From assembly GCF_000702945.1 (NCBI RefSeq), contig NZ_JNLE01000005.1, forward strand, positions 186,001 to 250,000: 64,000 nt of DNA. The letters are read 5' to 3'. Below the pieces are notes generated by a model, which ran no database searches, was not told where the DNA came from, and was given only the letters and a program-made list of their open reading frames with translations. The stretch comes from Clostridium sp. KNHs205 (GTDB lineage Bacteria > Bacillota > Clostridia > Lachnospirales > Lachnospiraceae). Position 1 is the stretch's first letter; every line of letters starts with the position of its first letter. The translations under genes and the position numbers were made by a program. Below are positions 1 to 7,746 of the stretch, piece after piece.

Positions 1-302
1 TCAATTATTTCCTTCGCATAAAGCTGATATTTTCCATCTCTTTCATAGACGCTTACCTGACCTAAGACTATAACGCTCTGACCTTCTTTTAAGATAAAGG
101 CAAGTCCGCCTCTCTGTCCGGCAAACATAACACAGGCCATTTGTCCTCCCGTGTCCTTTAAAGTAAAGTAGATATGCCCCGAGCTGTGGTATTTACAATT
201 GGAGACCTCACCTTTTACATAGATATTGCTTAGATTGTAGTCTTTGATAAAGAGGTTCTTAATATAGGTATTTACCTGGGTTATGGTATAGATATTGCTC
301 AT
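1..302 (-). CDS. xseA: Exodeoxyribonuclease VII large subunit, N-terminal part
   Basis: Only the first 100 or so codons are in the window; the gene runs off the left edge. The translation (MSNIYTITQVNTYIK, then VKGEVSN and SGHIYFTLKD) is the N-terminal OB-fold of XseA, the DNA-binding part of exonuclease VII, which degrades single-stranded DNA with XseB. I chose the ATG at 302 because AGGAG lies 8 bases upstream; an in-frame ATG at 323 overlaps that site and is less likely. It follows nusB by about 100 bases on the same strand, the usual clostridial order nusB-xseA-xseB. That gap holds a perfect 8-bp hairpin at 340-358. Confidence 0.93.
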   Translation of the reverse strand, partial: MSNIYTITQVNTYIKNLFIKDYNLSNIYVKGEVSNCKYHSSGHIYFTLKDTGGQMACVMFAGQRGGLAFILKEGQSVIVLGQVSVYERDGKYQLYAKEII

Positions 303-402
303 AATATCTCCTATCTGTGCCATAGTACTTCCTGAATACCAAATAGCTATGCTATTTGATATGCAGAAAACAGATACACCTGTAGCTATTTATGGATCTG
401 CT

Positions 403-807
403 TTACAGTTCTTTGGCCAACTTAGCCAGCACTCCGTTTACAAAGGCTCCTGAGGAATCTCCGCCAAAGAGTTTGGCAATCTCTACTGCTTCATTAATGG
501 CAACCTTGGTTGGTACATCATCATCAAACTTAATTTCAAACACTGCAAGTCTTAATATCGTAAGATCCACCTTACCCATACGGCTTAATTTCCATCCGCT
601 GGAGATTTCACTCAGTAATACATCTATTTCCGGCAGTTTGAGAAGTATTTTTCCGAATCGCTCTTTTAAATATATCAGATCCTCCTCCTTAGGTTCTTCT
701 AAGGATTCAAAATACAAATCTATCTGCTCCGTCATTTCATTTTCCTCGTGGAAATCCTTACGGAACAGCATTCGGAACAAATGCTCCCTTATTTCTCTTC
801 TATTCAT
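403..807 (-). CDS. nusB: Transcription antitermination factor NusB
   Basis: The 134-residue protein is all-helical with the NusB pattern: MNRREIREHLFRMLF at the N terminus, then PEIDVLLSEISSGWKLSRMGKVDLTILRLAVFE and a C-terminal TKVAINEAVEIAKLFGGDSSGAFVNGVL motif. NusB binds boxA RNA with S10 (NusE) in rRNA antitermination complexes. The ATG at 807 is preferred over an upstream GTG at 828 because the family starts with M-x-R-R-x-x-R and an AAGG-like site sits just upstream. It lies between an Asp23-family gene and xseA, probably one operon from the promoter near 1350-1377. Confidence 0.95.
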   Translation of the reverse strand: MNRREIREHLFRMLFRKDFHEENEMTEQIDLYFESLEEPKEEDLIYLKERFGKILLKLPEIDVLLSEISSGWKLSRMGKVDLTILRLAVFEIKFDDDVPTKVAINEAVEIAKLFGGDSSGAFVNGVLAKLAKEL

Positions 808-903
808 CTGTAACCAACCTTTCTTCACTGCACATTAACGCATAAACAACCCTTAAATAGGATATATCTAAGGGCTGCATAGGATTCATACTATTATTTT
901 GTA

Positions 904-1290
904 TTATTTATTCTTATCGATATTAACGTCGGATATTCTTACATTCACTTCTGATACGGATAAGCCTGTCATATTCTCAATGGCGGACTTTACTTTCTCC
1001 TGTACCTGTCTGGATGTCTGAGGTATGCTATATCCGTAATTTAGTGCCAGGGACAAATCAACTGCTACAGAATCTGCGCTGACATCGATCTTTACTCCCT
1101 TGGAATAGCCTTTCATGCCCAGCTTGCTTACCAGTTCCCTGGTGGTATTACCACTCATGGAAGCGACTCCTTCTACTTCGGTTGCAGCAAGTGCAGCTAT
1201 AGTGGCAACTACTTCATCTGCTATCTGAACTTCACCGACATTGCTGTCAGCATGTATTTGATAAGTGTTTCTATTTTCTTCTTTTACCAA
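904..1290 (-). CDS. Asp23/Gls24 family envelope stress response protein (YqhY-like)
   Basis: A 128-residue Asp23/Gls24 protein with the family features EVQIADEVVATIAALAA near the start, a GV(K/D) core and the C-terminal VNVRISDVNI. YqhY-type members lie next to nusB in many Firmicutes and are linked to acetyl-CoA carboxylase and lipid homeostasis; that role is from family knowledge. The start codon is TTG at 1290, supported by a strong AGGAGGT eight or so bases upstream. A good sigma-A type promoter precedes it, so the gene probably starts a transcript running through nusB and xseA rather than being part of the sporulation operon. Confidence 0.9.
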   Translation of the reverse strand: MVKEENRNTYQIHADSNVGEVQIADEVVATIAALAATEVEGVASMSGNTTRELVSKLGMKGYSKGVKIDVSADSVAVDLSLALNYGYSIPQTSRQVQEKVKSAIENMTGLSVSEVNVRISDVNIDKNK

Positions 1291-1348
1291 CTTTATTACC
1301 TCCTAAGTCTAAGGCATAAGCCTCTTATACAAACTATCCCTATAAGCT

Positions 1349-1377
1349 ATTATACCAAAAATATGCCTATTTGCAAA
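1349..1377 (-). promoter_or_regulatory. Sigma-A-like promoter of the asp23-nusB-xseA operon
   Basis: Read on the minus strand there is TTTGCA, a 17-base spacer and a perfect TATAAT, about 60 bases upstream of the TTG start at 1290. It lies downstream of the spoIIIAH terminator, separating housekeeping transcription from the sporulation operon. Confidence 0.75.
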
Positions 1378-1453
1378 TCCTTTTATGCATCTTTTTACCT
1401 TTACAATATTATTGCCCTTACCAAAAACTTCATTCAGCAAGTTAAACGAAATG

Positions 1454-1485
1454 AAAAAAGCTGCTTATCTTTTCAGATAAACAGC
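1454..1485 (-). terminator. Intrinsic terminator of the spoIIIA operon
   Basis: On the minus strand GCTGTTTATCT, a short loop and AGATAAGCAGC form a hairpin followed by TTTTTT. It lies about 30 bases after the spoIIIAH stop. Confidence 0.8.
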
Positions 1486-1518
1486 CCTTTCTTTTATGTA
1501 GTCATTATTCCGTAACTA

Positions 1519-2346
1519 TTATTCATTTGCAATTGCCGGGTTAACAAAAATCTGACTTGCTTTCATCTTGGTCTGGGATTTAACAACATCCATAATCTGA
1601 GCCAGATCCTGTTCTGTTATTTTCTCAGCATTTACAACGACATCTACTCTCTTATCCTGCATGTATACTAAGGTATCACTGAAACCTTTTGCTTCCAGCA
1701 TAATCTCTGAAGCTGTTTCAATGTCTCTGATTCTTTCGATTTCCATTAATTCATTTACAGCAACCTGCTTATTTTCTTCTGATAAATTCTCTGCTTTAAT
1801 AATATCCATACAGGTTTCATAATTCTCAGATCTGGTATTCTCTCTCTTTATTTTGGTTGCAGAGAAAAAGTCAGAGGAAGTAATCGTACTTACAAGAACT
1901 GCTTCTCCGGGAGTGCTGGTTTCTTCCTTGTCGCCTTTTGCATCAGCGGTTTCTTCTGTATTGCTGTCTGCTTTGGCAGTATCAGAAACTTTGGTGTCAT
2001 CTTTGCTGTCAGCTGTTTCTTTTGAATCTTCAGCAGTTGCATCATCAGCCTTTGCAGTATCCTCTGCTTTTGCTTCATCCACTGTTGCATCATCGGCTGT
2101 CTGAGTGTCTTCATCTGATAAATCAAGTGCTGAATCGGATAGTAAGTTTCCCTGATCATCCAGTGAAAGGAAATCGCTGTCGGATATGTCATCTCCCATA
2201 GTTGCTTCTGTTGTGTCATAATCATTGGTATCACTTAGATTAAAGGAATCATCATTGTTACTGCTAAAATTCAGATACCCTGCAATTATTATCATGATTG
2301 CCAGTGCCGCAATTATGATATTATTTTTCCTGAATAAATTTTTCAT
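1519..2346 (-). CDS. spoIIIAH: Stage III sporulation protein AH
   Basis: This is the mother-cell membrane protein that pairs with forespore SpoIIQ to form the feeding-tube channel. The 275-residue protein has one N-terminal membrane segment (about residues 8-26). A long acidic linker rich in Asp, Glu, Ala and Lys follows (about 30-145). The C-terminal YscJ/FliF-like ring-building domain ends in QTKMKASQIFVNPAIANE. The linker is longer than in Bacillus and has degenerate AKADDATAEDS-type repeats. AAGGAGG precedes the ATG. It is the last gene of the operon, before a terminator. Confidence 0.95.
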   Translation of the reverse strand: MKNLFRKNNIIIAALAIMIIIAGYLNFSSNNDDSFNLSDTNDYDTTEATMGDDISDSDFLSLDDQGNLLSDSALDLSDEDTQTADDATVDEAKAEDTAKADDATAEDSKETADSKDDTKVSDTAKADSNTEETADAKGDKEETSTPGEAVLVSTITSSDFFSATKIKRENTRSENYETCMDIIKAENLSEENKQVAVNELMEIERIRDIETASEIMLEAKGFSDTLVYMQDKRVDVVVNAEKITEQDLAQIMDVVKSQTKMKASQIFVNPAIANE

Positions 2347-2367
2347 GCTAACCTCCTTGAAGAATCT

Positions 2368-2967
2368 TTATGAATTCATTTTCATTACTTTAACTTTATG
2401 TGACGGAACGCCAAATAATACCTGTACAGCTTCGATTATTTCACTTTGAATTACTGCGCTGCCGCCTCCCTGGGCAATTATAAGTATTCCTTCCAGTTCA
2501 GGCTCAATTTCCTTTAGTATATAAGGTCTTGCTACTCCATCACTGCCTTCCACCATAATGGTGGTATCATTTTGATCTGTTTTAGTACTATTCCTGCTTC
2601 CGCCCTCCCCGTCTGCTTCATTCACGCTTTCATTGGTATTTGCCTCGTCCTTTAAGATAATTTCTTCTTTGGAGCCCTTTAGTGTAATCATCACTTCCAC
2701 TGCGCCGATACCTTCAACCTTCATCAACACATTCTTTAGGCGCTCTTCCAGATCCGTCACATAAAGTTTCGTTTCATCTTTGGTGCCAGCCGTTACCGTA
2801 TTAACAACGGCAGTCCCACTGTTTTCTGTAGTCTTTTTTGTACTTTTATCAAAAGAAGGTAGGTTAGGGATTGATAATAACACCAGAAATATTCCTGCCA
2901 TCAGTAACATTACAAGCCTTGCAGGTCCTATTTCCTTCAATGTGATTTTTTTCTTTTCTTTTTCCAT
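2368..2967 (-). CDS. spoIIIAG: Stage III sporulation protein AG
   Basis: SpoIIIAG forms the large ring of the SpoIIIA-SpoIIQ secretion-like channel in the mother-cell membrane around the forespore. The protein has a membrane segment at about residues 14-35 (LVMLLMAGIFLVLLSI). A ring-building domain follows, with LEERLKNVLMKVEGIGAVEVMITLKGS, ending in VLFGVPSHKVKVMKM. An Asn/Asp/Gly-rich insertion splits the ring domain, as in other SpoIIIAG. I took the ATG at 2967 (199 residues); an in-frame TTG lies at 2991. GGGAG precedes the ATG. Confidence 0.92.
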   Translation of the reverse strand: MEKEKKKITLKEIGPARLVMLLMAGIFLVLLSIPNLPSFDKSTKKTTENSGTAVVNTVTAGTKDETKLYVTDLEERLKNVLMKVEGIGAVEVMITLKGSKEEIILKDEANTNESVNEADGEGGSRNSTKTDQNDTTIMVEGSDGVARPYILKEIEPELEGILIIAQGGGSAVIQSEIIEAVQVLFGVPSHKVKVMKMNS

Positions 2968-3025
2968 ACTCCGGCTCCCGGCATACCGCAAGCTGATTTT
3001 TGCGGAAGTGCTTTATTAGGGGTGG

Positions 3026-3043
3026 CTCCCATCTGGGTGCATG
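3026..3043 (-). repeat. Hairpin/GATGGGAG repeat, degenerate copy upstream of spoIIIAG
   Basis: On the minus strand CATGCACCCAGATGGGAGCC matches the recurrent CAGATGGGAG element seen upstream of spoIIIAB, spoIIIAC, aroE and a glycosyltransferase, but its stem is poorly conserved. It sits in the 160-base gap between spoIIIAF and spoIIIAG and opens an eight-codon frame rather than lying directly before the gene. Confidence 0.5.
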
Positions 3044-3127
3044 TTTACTGGTACCTTATCATAATCTCACTGCTCTGTTACTGTATTAAAAGCAGCCTTA
3101 GTATAAAAGGAGATAAGCTGTGAGTCA

Positions 3128-3766
3128 CTACTCCCGTATACTAATATTTATATTATCAGCATCTAAATTATAGAAGTCTGACAGAATTTTTTTTGCTTTG
3201 ATTTCAACAGGACTTATAAAATCCATAACAGCCTCTGTTGATGTATTGTCCTTTTTTACATTTATTTCATTTATCTCCACGCGGTCAATTTTAATTGTCT
3301 CCTTTTCCTTTGCTTTGTTAACAGCTGACTTGTACACCCCCTTTACCTTAAGACCTTTCAGGCTGCCGTAGCTGCTGGAAGCCGCATCCTCCTCCAGTAT
3401 GATTTCAATACTTTCTGTTTCCACATCTTCTTCATCTAACAGTTCATTTATTTTATCCGTTATCTTTGCCTTCACCTGCGTAAGAATCTCCTCCTGCCTG
3501 CTGCCTTCAATTTCTCCGAATTTTTCATTGATATCCTGTACCTCTCCGGCCTGGGCGGTTAAAGAATTGGTTGTAAAATAATAGTCAAGGGTATTATCCA
3601 GCTGAAATATCTTAAGTAAAGGTGATATCACCAGGATTACAAGGATAATACCGGAGATGAGGTTAATATATTTTTTGTAGGAACTCTTCCCCATAAGATT
3701 GGTAATCACACTGATCAGAACCATAAATATGACAATATCCTTAATCCAGGAATATATAAAATCCAC
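3128..3766 (-). CDS. spoIIIAF: Stage III sporulation protein AF
   Basis: A 212-residue protein with two N-terminal membrane segments (about residues 8-25 and 33-53, the latter INLISGIILVILVISPLLKIF) and a C-terminal soluble domain of the ring-building type. The position between spoIIIAE and spoIIIAG and the N-terminal pattern identify it. The family is needed for sigma-G activity in the engulfed forespore. AGGAGG lies just upstream of the ATG. Confidence 0.92.
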   Translation of the reverse strand: MDFIYSWIKDIVIFMVLISVITNLMGKSSYKKYINLISGIILVILVISPLLKIFQLDNTLDYYFTTNSLTAQAGEVQDINEKFGEIEGSRQEEILTQVKAKITDKINELLDEEDVETESIEIILEEDAASSSYGSLKGLKVKGVYKSAVNKAKEKETIKIDRVEINEINVKKDNTSTEAVMDFISPVEIKAKKILSDFYNLDADNINISIRE

Positions 3767-3817
3767 ACTTACCTCCTTTCCACCTTTCAGGCCATACTTA
3801 AATATGTTTCCAGGAAA

Positions 3818-4975
3818 CTATGTAGTGGTAGCTGCAACGATTGTAATTGTTATTACAAAAAGGATTGCTCCTACTAAAACCGTCTGTAACAGCAGCAGAC
3901 AGGCATCTGCCGAAGCAGAGATGCACTTAAGCATACGCTTGTCCGATATTGGCTGGACCGCAGCACTGCTAACCTTATAAATCAAAGTCATAACAGCCAG
4001 TTTAATAACCGGCACTGTGCAAAGAGATACGATGACCACTACTCCCGCCACTCCGATTGCATTCTTTAGCAGGATTCCTGCTCCGATAACACTTTCTGCC
4101 GCACCACTGAATATATCACCTACTCCGGGTATGGATTCAGCCGCCTTTAACACCATGGATTTCTTAATCTTATCCGATACAGGCGTTATGAGCCCCTGTA
4201 CTGTATTAAATCCTATAACGACTCCTAAGAGTGTTTTTAACCCCCAGTTTATTATAGTTTCCAGCAGTTCCGTAAATTTTGACAGCATGTCTTCTTTAGA
4301 TAGATTATTTGCCATTGTAACTACCAGATATATGTTAATCAGGGGAATAATTATCTTTACCAATAAAACATTTACAAAAGTTATCAATACTAAAGTTGTC
4401 TGATAATACACCATGGAAGTGCCTGCTCCGGTACTGAAGGCAACTGCCATAAAATACGCCGGAACCATCGCTTTCATAAAGTCCAGCAGGGAAGAGATGG
4501 TTTGTGCTGCCATTGTAGAAGCCGTAATAAACGAGCCGGTCAACACAGAGAACAACAACAGGTATGCCACATAAAATCCGGTTTCTGCCACCTGCATATT
4601 CTGAAAAGCATATGAAAAATTCGTAAACACCGCTGCTATAACCGCAATGGATATCAAGCCTGTAAAGGTACTCAGATTTGATTTGACCTCCCCTGATACT
4701 ACCTCTTTCAGATCATCCAATATCCCCGTAATGGAAAAGGTTCTTTTCCCGGAAATCAAATCCGTAACATACTCCATAAAATCAAAGTTATTATCTTCCG
4801 ATAGTGCCTGGTCGATTACTGACTGTATCTGGGTATAGTCAATATCCTTCTGATTAAGTCCTGAGGTCTCATCTTTTTCCGCAGCAGATGCCACCATTGG
4901 AAACTGCAGCAACACCATAAACGCTATATATATAAGTACTTTTTTTAAAAGTCCATCTTTCTTACGTTTCGTCAT
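3818..4975 (-). CDS. spoIIIAE: Stage III sporulation protein AE
   Basis: This is the polytopic membrane protein thought to form the inner-membrane export gate of the SpoIIIA complex. The 385-residue protein starts with a cleavable signal-like segment (VLIYIAFMVLLQFPMVASAA). An acidic extracytoplasmic stretch and six to seven hydrophobic segments follow, including FMKAMVPAYFMAVAFSTGAGTS, the most conserved part of the family. Length and order match Bacillus SpoIIIAE. Confidence 0.95.
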   Translation of the reverse strand: MTKRKKDGLLKKVLIYIAFMVLLQFPMVASAAEKDETSGLNQKDIDYTQIQSVIDQALSEDNNFDFMEYVTDLISGKRTFSITGILDDLKEVVSGEVKSNLSTFTGLISIAVIAAVFTNFSYAFQNMQVAETGFYVAYLLLFSVLTGSFITASTMAAQTISSLLDFMKAMVPAYFMAVAFSTGAGTSMVYYQTTLVLITFVNVLLVKIIIPLINIYLVVTMANNLSKEDMLSKFTELLETIINWGLKTLLGVVIGFNTVQGLITPVSDKIKKSMVLKAAESIPGVGDIFSGAAESVIGAGILLKNAIGVAGVVVIVSLCTVPVIKLAVMTLIYKVSSAAVQPISDKRMLKCISASADACLLLLQTVLVGAILFVITITIVAATTT

Positions 4976-5008
4976 AAGCCCTCCTCACCGGGGCACCTCA
5001 TAGTAACT

Positions 5009-5392
5009 TCAGGAGGTAAGAAATTTATTGATGGTATCAAGCAATGCCAGTAAAATTGGCATTCCTGTTGCCAGTATAGTCAGTTTACCCACAAGTTCTA
5101 TCTGATTCGCCACGGCAGTATGTCCAAAATCTTTGCAAAGGTCAGATGTAAACTCACATATGTATGTAATACCAATAATTTTTATAAGTATCCCCAAATA
5201 AGAATCATTCAGATTAATATAACTTTGAATCTTTTTGATAGTACTTATAATAAGCTCCAGCCTGCTTACTCCCAGATAGAATATCAGTATACAGCCTGCC
5301 AGACTAATATAAACCGAATACTCGGACTTATAGTTCTTAAAGATAATTGCCAGCAATACTACACTGATTCCAACTAAGGCTATCTGTAACAT
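5009..5392 (-). CDS. spoIIIAD: Stage III sporulation protein AD
   Basis: A 127-residue membrane protein with four hydrophobic segments and the family motif ICEFTSDLCKDFGHTAVANQIELVGKLTILATGMPIL. SpoIIIAD works with SpoIIIAC and SpoIIIAE in the membrane core of the feeding-tube channel. It lies 15 bases after spoIIIAC and starts with GGGAG(AGTGGG)ATG. Confidence 0.94.
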   Translation of the reverse strand: MLQIALVGISVVLLAIIFKNYKSEYSVYISLAGCILIFYLGVSRLELIISTIKKIQSYINLNDSYLGILIKIIGITYICEFTSDLCKDFGHTAVANQIELVGKLTILATGMPILLALLDTINKFLTS

Positions 5393-5407
5393 CCCACTCT
5401 CCCTTTC

Positions 5408-5602
5408 CTATAATGTGAACAGATTCTGAATGGTCTTAAACAAGTCAGAGATATAAGGCACAATCCAGAACAAAACCAGGATAAGACCTGCCAGGGTGGT
5501 TAGAAAAGCCTGTTCATCCCTTCCCGATTGCTTTAGTATCTGATTTAAGACTGAAACCAGAATACCTACCGCAGCGATTTTAAATATCAGGTTGATGTCC
5601 AT
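5408..5602 (-). CDS. spoIIIAC: Stage III sporulation protein AC
   Basis: A 64-residue protein with two membrane helices: MDINLIFKIAAVGILVSVLN, then ALTTLAGL-type LTTLAGLILVLFWIVPYI. This is the usual SpoIIIAC length and sequence. A longer frame reaches back to 5695, but its 31 extra codons cover the hairpin/GATGGGAG repeat. GGGAG lies six bases before the ATG at 5602, which decides the start. Confidence 0.93.
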   Translation of the reverse strand: MDINLIFKIAAVGILVSVLNQILKQSGRDEQAFLTTLAGLILVLFWIVPYISDLFKTIQNLFTL

Positions 5603-5607
5603 GTTAA

Positions 5608-5632
5608 CTCCCATCTGTGTGTCGTGGCACAC
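5608..5632 (-). repeat. Hairpin/GATGGGAG repeat providing the spoIIIAC ribosome binding site
   Basis: On the minus strand GTGTG-CCACGA-CACAC forms a stem-loop followed directly by AGATGGGAG, and the spoIIIAC ATG lies six bases further on. GGGAG is the only plausible Shine-Dalgarno site. Confidence 0.7.
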
Positions 5633-5720
5633 GTATATTTCAGAAATTTGAAAAACATCCCTAACAACTTTTTGTTTTTCATCTCCTCTATCCATTAATA
5701 CGTAGTTGATTACTCAAGAA

Positions 5721-6251
5721 TTAAAGCATAATAATCGTTATAAAAATCCCCCCCAGAATACCAAGAGTGTTATACATATAGGTTTTTTCCTTCACACCTT
5801 TTGAGAGTTCTTTAATCTCCTCTTCAATCTGAGACAGATATAGATCAATGGTATTCAGCTGCATCTCTTTATCAAGATATCCCAGATTTTCACCGAAGCC
5901 GGATAAATTCTGCAGATCTTTTTTACTAAGGGAGGTGTTCTCAAGCCCCTTCGTTACAGCTTCCTTCCATATTTCACAAAAGGAAACCCCGCCATATTCA
6001 CTCAGTTTTTCCGCTGCCATGGTAAGAAATTTCTTATATCTGCCATCATGTCTGACTGACAGAGCTTGTACTGCTTCCGGCAGCGGTGAGTTAGCATACC
6101 TTATGTCACCGCGGAGCAGGGTTACGATTCTTCTTAATTCTTTCAAATCCTGGATTCTTCCCTTTAACTCACTGCTGAAATACAATCCCATTCCTGTTGA
6201 AGAAGAAAGTATCAGAACACAGCCAAGAATCTTAATAAAGGTTATAATCAT
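5721..6251 (-). CDS. spoIIIAB: Stage III sporulation protein AB
   Basis: A 176-residue protein with an N-terminal membrane segment (IKILGCVLILSSSTGMGLYFSSEL) and a C-terminal one (YNTLGILGGIFITIIML) around a helical domain with LRRIVTLLRGDIRYANSPLPEAV. These are the SpoIIIAB hallmarks; the fold resembles GspF-type platform proteins. It follows spoIIIAA, but the two are separated by two tandem mini-ORFs, the second of which overlaps the spoIIIAB ATG by ATGA. Confidence 0.94.
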   Translation of the reverse strand: MIITFIKILGCVLILSSSTGMGLYFSSELKGRIQDLKELRRIVTLLRGDIRYANSPLPEAVQALSVRHDGRYKKFLTMAAEKLSEYGGVSFCEIWKEAVTKGLENTSLSKKDLQNLSGFGENLGYLDKEMQLNTIDLYLSQIEEEIKELSKGVKEKTYMYNTLGILGGIFITIIML

Positions 6252-6322
6252 TGTTGGCTCCCATCTGCATGCTTTAGCATGCGTAAAATCAAGGGGAGTG
6301 AAAATGCTTTTCTTTCACTCAT
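6248..6322 (-). CDS. Possible 24-codon coupled mini-ORF upstream of spoIIIAB
   Basis: The frame reads MSERKAFSLPLILRMLKHAD and ends four codons later with a TGA that overlaps the spoIIIAB ATG as ATGA. Its own ATG overlaps the stop of the preceding 22-codon frame in the same way, with GGGAG two bases upstream. It covers one unit of the hairpin/GATGGGAG tandem repeat. It may be a translated leader or only a by-product of the repeat; no function is known to me. Confidence 0.35.
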   Translation of the reverse strand: MSERKAFSLPLILRMLKHADGSQQ

Positions 6323-6387
6323 GGCTCCCATCTGCGTGCTCTCTGCACGCGTATAATCAAGGGGAGTGAAAATATTTTTTCACTCAT
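6255..6387 (-). repeat. Two tandem hairpin/GATGGGAG units between spoIIIAA and spoIIIAB
   Basis: Two units of about 66-68 bases follow each other. Each has a GTGAAA/TTTCAC inverted repeat, the block CTCCCCTTGATT, then a stem (GCGTGC-AGAGA-GCACGC, or GCATGC-TAAA-GCATGC) and AGATGGGAGCC. The stems differ in sequence but stay paired, which suggests the structure matters. Confidence 0.75.
6319..6387 (-). CDS. Possible 22-codon coupled mini-ORF after spoIIIAA
   Basis: The frame reads MSEKIFSLPLIIRVQRARRW then EP and stops at a TGA that overlaps the next mini-ORF start as ATGA. GGGAG lies three bases before its ATG, just after the spoIIIAA stop. The first half matches the next mini-ORF (MSE..FSLPLI.R); the ends differ because the hairpin loops differ by one base. 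Expression is not shown. Confidence 0.35.
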   Translation of the reverse strand: MSEKIFSLPLIIRVQRARRWEP

Positions 6388-6398
6388 ATTCTCCCTAC

Positions 6399-7364
6399 TT
6401 ACTTTGTCAGTAAATCGCAGGTATAAATCGGTCTGCCATTTTTGTCATAGACCTCTTCCAGATGTCCCACACTGCCTTTATTGCTGAGAAGTATATACCG
6501 TTCAAATAATTTGTTCTCAATAAGTTTTTTCAGTAAAGGTTTATTCTTAATATCCTCCATGGAATTACCATGCACCGTAGCAATCAGTTTACAGCCGCAG
6601 TTTATTACATACTCAATGGCTTCAATATCTTCTGCAGAACCGACTTCATCCACTGCAATCACTCTGGGTGACATGGCCCTTATGAGCATAAGCATTCCCT
6701 TCGCTTTGGGACAGCAGTCAAGTACATCAGTGCGAATACCAAGATCGTTCTGAGGCACTCCCATATAACAGGCTCCTATTTCAGATCTTTCATCTACCAC
6801 GCCTACCGTCAGTCCCTCCCTTCCCTCGAAACCATCTGAAATCAATCGTATGATATCTCTCAGTAAGGTAGTCTTACCACAGCAAGGAGGCGATATTATC
6901 AGGGTATGACAGCAGTTTCCCTCCTCCATAAGCAAGGGAATAACCTTCTCGCCACAGCCCTTTATCTGGTGGGAAAGACGGATATTAATAAAAGAAATAT
7001 GCTTGATGCTTTTAATACGGTTTTCCTCCAGGACTGCTTTCCCTGCAATTCCGACTCTATGCCCTCCGGTTATGGTTATAAACCCCTGCTTTAATTCCTC
7101 TTCAAAAGCATAGAGGGAGTAATTACTGATATATTCCATGGTCTCCTTCAGTTCATTTCTGGTAAGTATGTAACTGTTATCCCCCGAAAGAGACAGCTCT
7201 GACTGCTCATTCAGGAAATATTCCGTATTACCGTACACCACCAAAAGCGGAGCATTCACACGAAGCCTGATTTCCTGAAGCAGCTCATATTCCAGATCAG
7301 CTTTTGCCAAAATGTTCCGAAGCTTAATGGAAAAGATTTTTAACAGCTCTTCTTTTTTATTCAT
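6399..7364 (-). CDS. spoIIIAA: Stage III sporulation protein AA, AAA-type ATPase
   Basis: The only ATPase of the SpoIIIA channel, related to type II/IV secretion ATPases. The 321-residue protein has Walker A as SPPCCGKTTLLRD (about residues 157-169) and Walker B/DE as VIAVDEVG. A GGHRVGIAG motif precedes them, and HGNSMEDI follows. It is the first gene of the operon; AGGG lies about 12 bases before the ATG. The terminal part matches standard SpoIIIAA length. Confidence 0.95.
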   Translation of the reverse strand: MNKKEELLKIFSIKLRNILAKADLEYELLQEIRLRVNAPLLVVYGNTEYFLNEQSELSLSGDNSYILTRNELKETMEYISNYSLYAFEEELKQGFITITGGHRVGIAGKAVLEENRIKSIKHISFINIRLSHQIKGCGEKVIPLLMEEGNCCHTLIISPPCCGKTTLLRDIIRLISDGFEGREGLTVGVVDERSEIGACYMGVPQNDLGIRTDVLDCCPKAKGMLMLIRAMSPRVIAVDEVGSAEDIEAIEYVINCGCKLIATVHGNSMEDIKNKPLLKKLIENKLFERYILLSNKGSVGHLEEVYDKNGRPIYTCDLLTK

Positions 7365-7430
7365 TGCATTCTTTTTCCCTGTAAGATAATACTATAAACT
7401 TTCAGGTACTCGTCCTCCTCCTTAAAACAA

Positions 7431-7457
7431 TATATGTACCCTTGAAAAATTTATGAC
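7431..7457 (-). promoter_or_regulatory. Possible sigma-E-type promoter for spoIIIAA
   Basis: On the minus strand GTCATAAA and, about 13 bases later, TACATATATT resemble the sigma-E pattern (ATA-rich -35, CATACAAT-like -10). It is about 70 bases upstream of the ATG. In Bacillus this operon is sigma-E controlled; the assignment here is by analogy. Confidence 0.4.
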
Positions 7458-7714
7458 CTTATATTTTAACTTGCAAAATAGATTTTTATATATTATTCTT
7501 ATGATTAAATTAATAACTGCCTGAATTTATAGAAATGCTGCGTTAATAGGCCTACCGGTGTTAACCTTAATTATCAAAAAGAATAATACCTTCCATAATC
7601 TGAGAAAATATCAGATTTGTAAGCAGATAGACATGCCCTGGGAGCTAGCGCATAATAAAAAGGTGATTTCCGCTTGATAGAAACAGGCAAATATGCGAAT
7701 GGTGCTTATTATAT

Positions 7715-7741
7715 ACGTGTACTAAGGCACACAGATGGGAG
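7715..7741 (+). repeat. Hairpin/GATGGGAG repeat providing the aroE ribosome binding site
   Basis: CGTGTACTAAGGCACACAGA followed by TGGGAG ends five bases before the aroE ATG. It is the plus-strand counterpart of the copies near spoIIIAC and spoIIIAB, so the element is used with different genes. The remaining 7365-7714 gap holds no gene I can support. Confidence 0.65.
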
Positions 7742-7746
7742 TTCAT

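Noticed and set aside
1853-2234. Several frames overlapping spoIIIAH
   Set aside because: They are shadows of the repetitive Ala/Asp/Glu/Lys linker of spoIIIAH.
5603-5695. N-terminal extension of SpoIIIAC
   Set aside because: The extra 31 codons read through a repeat hairpin, have no ribosome site, and SpoIIIAC is normally about 65 residues.
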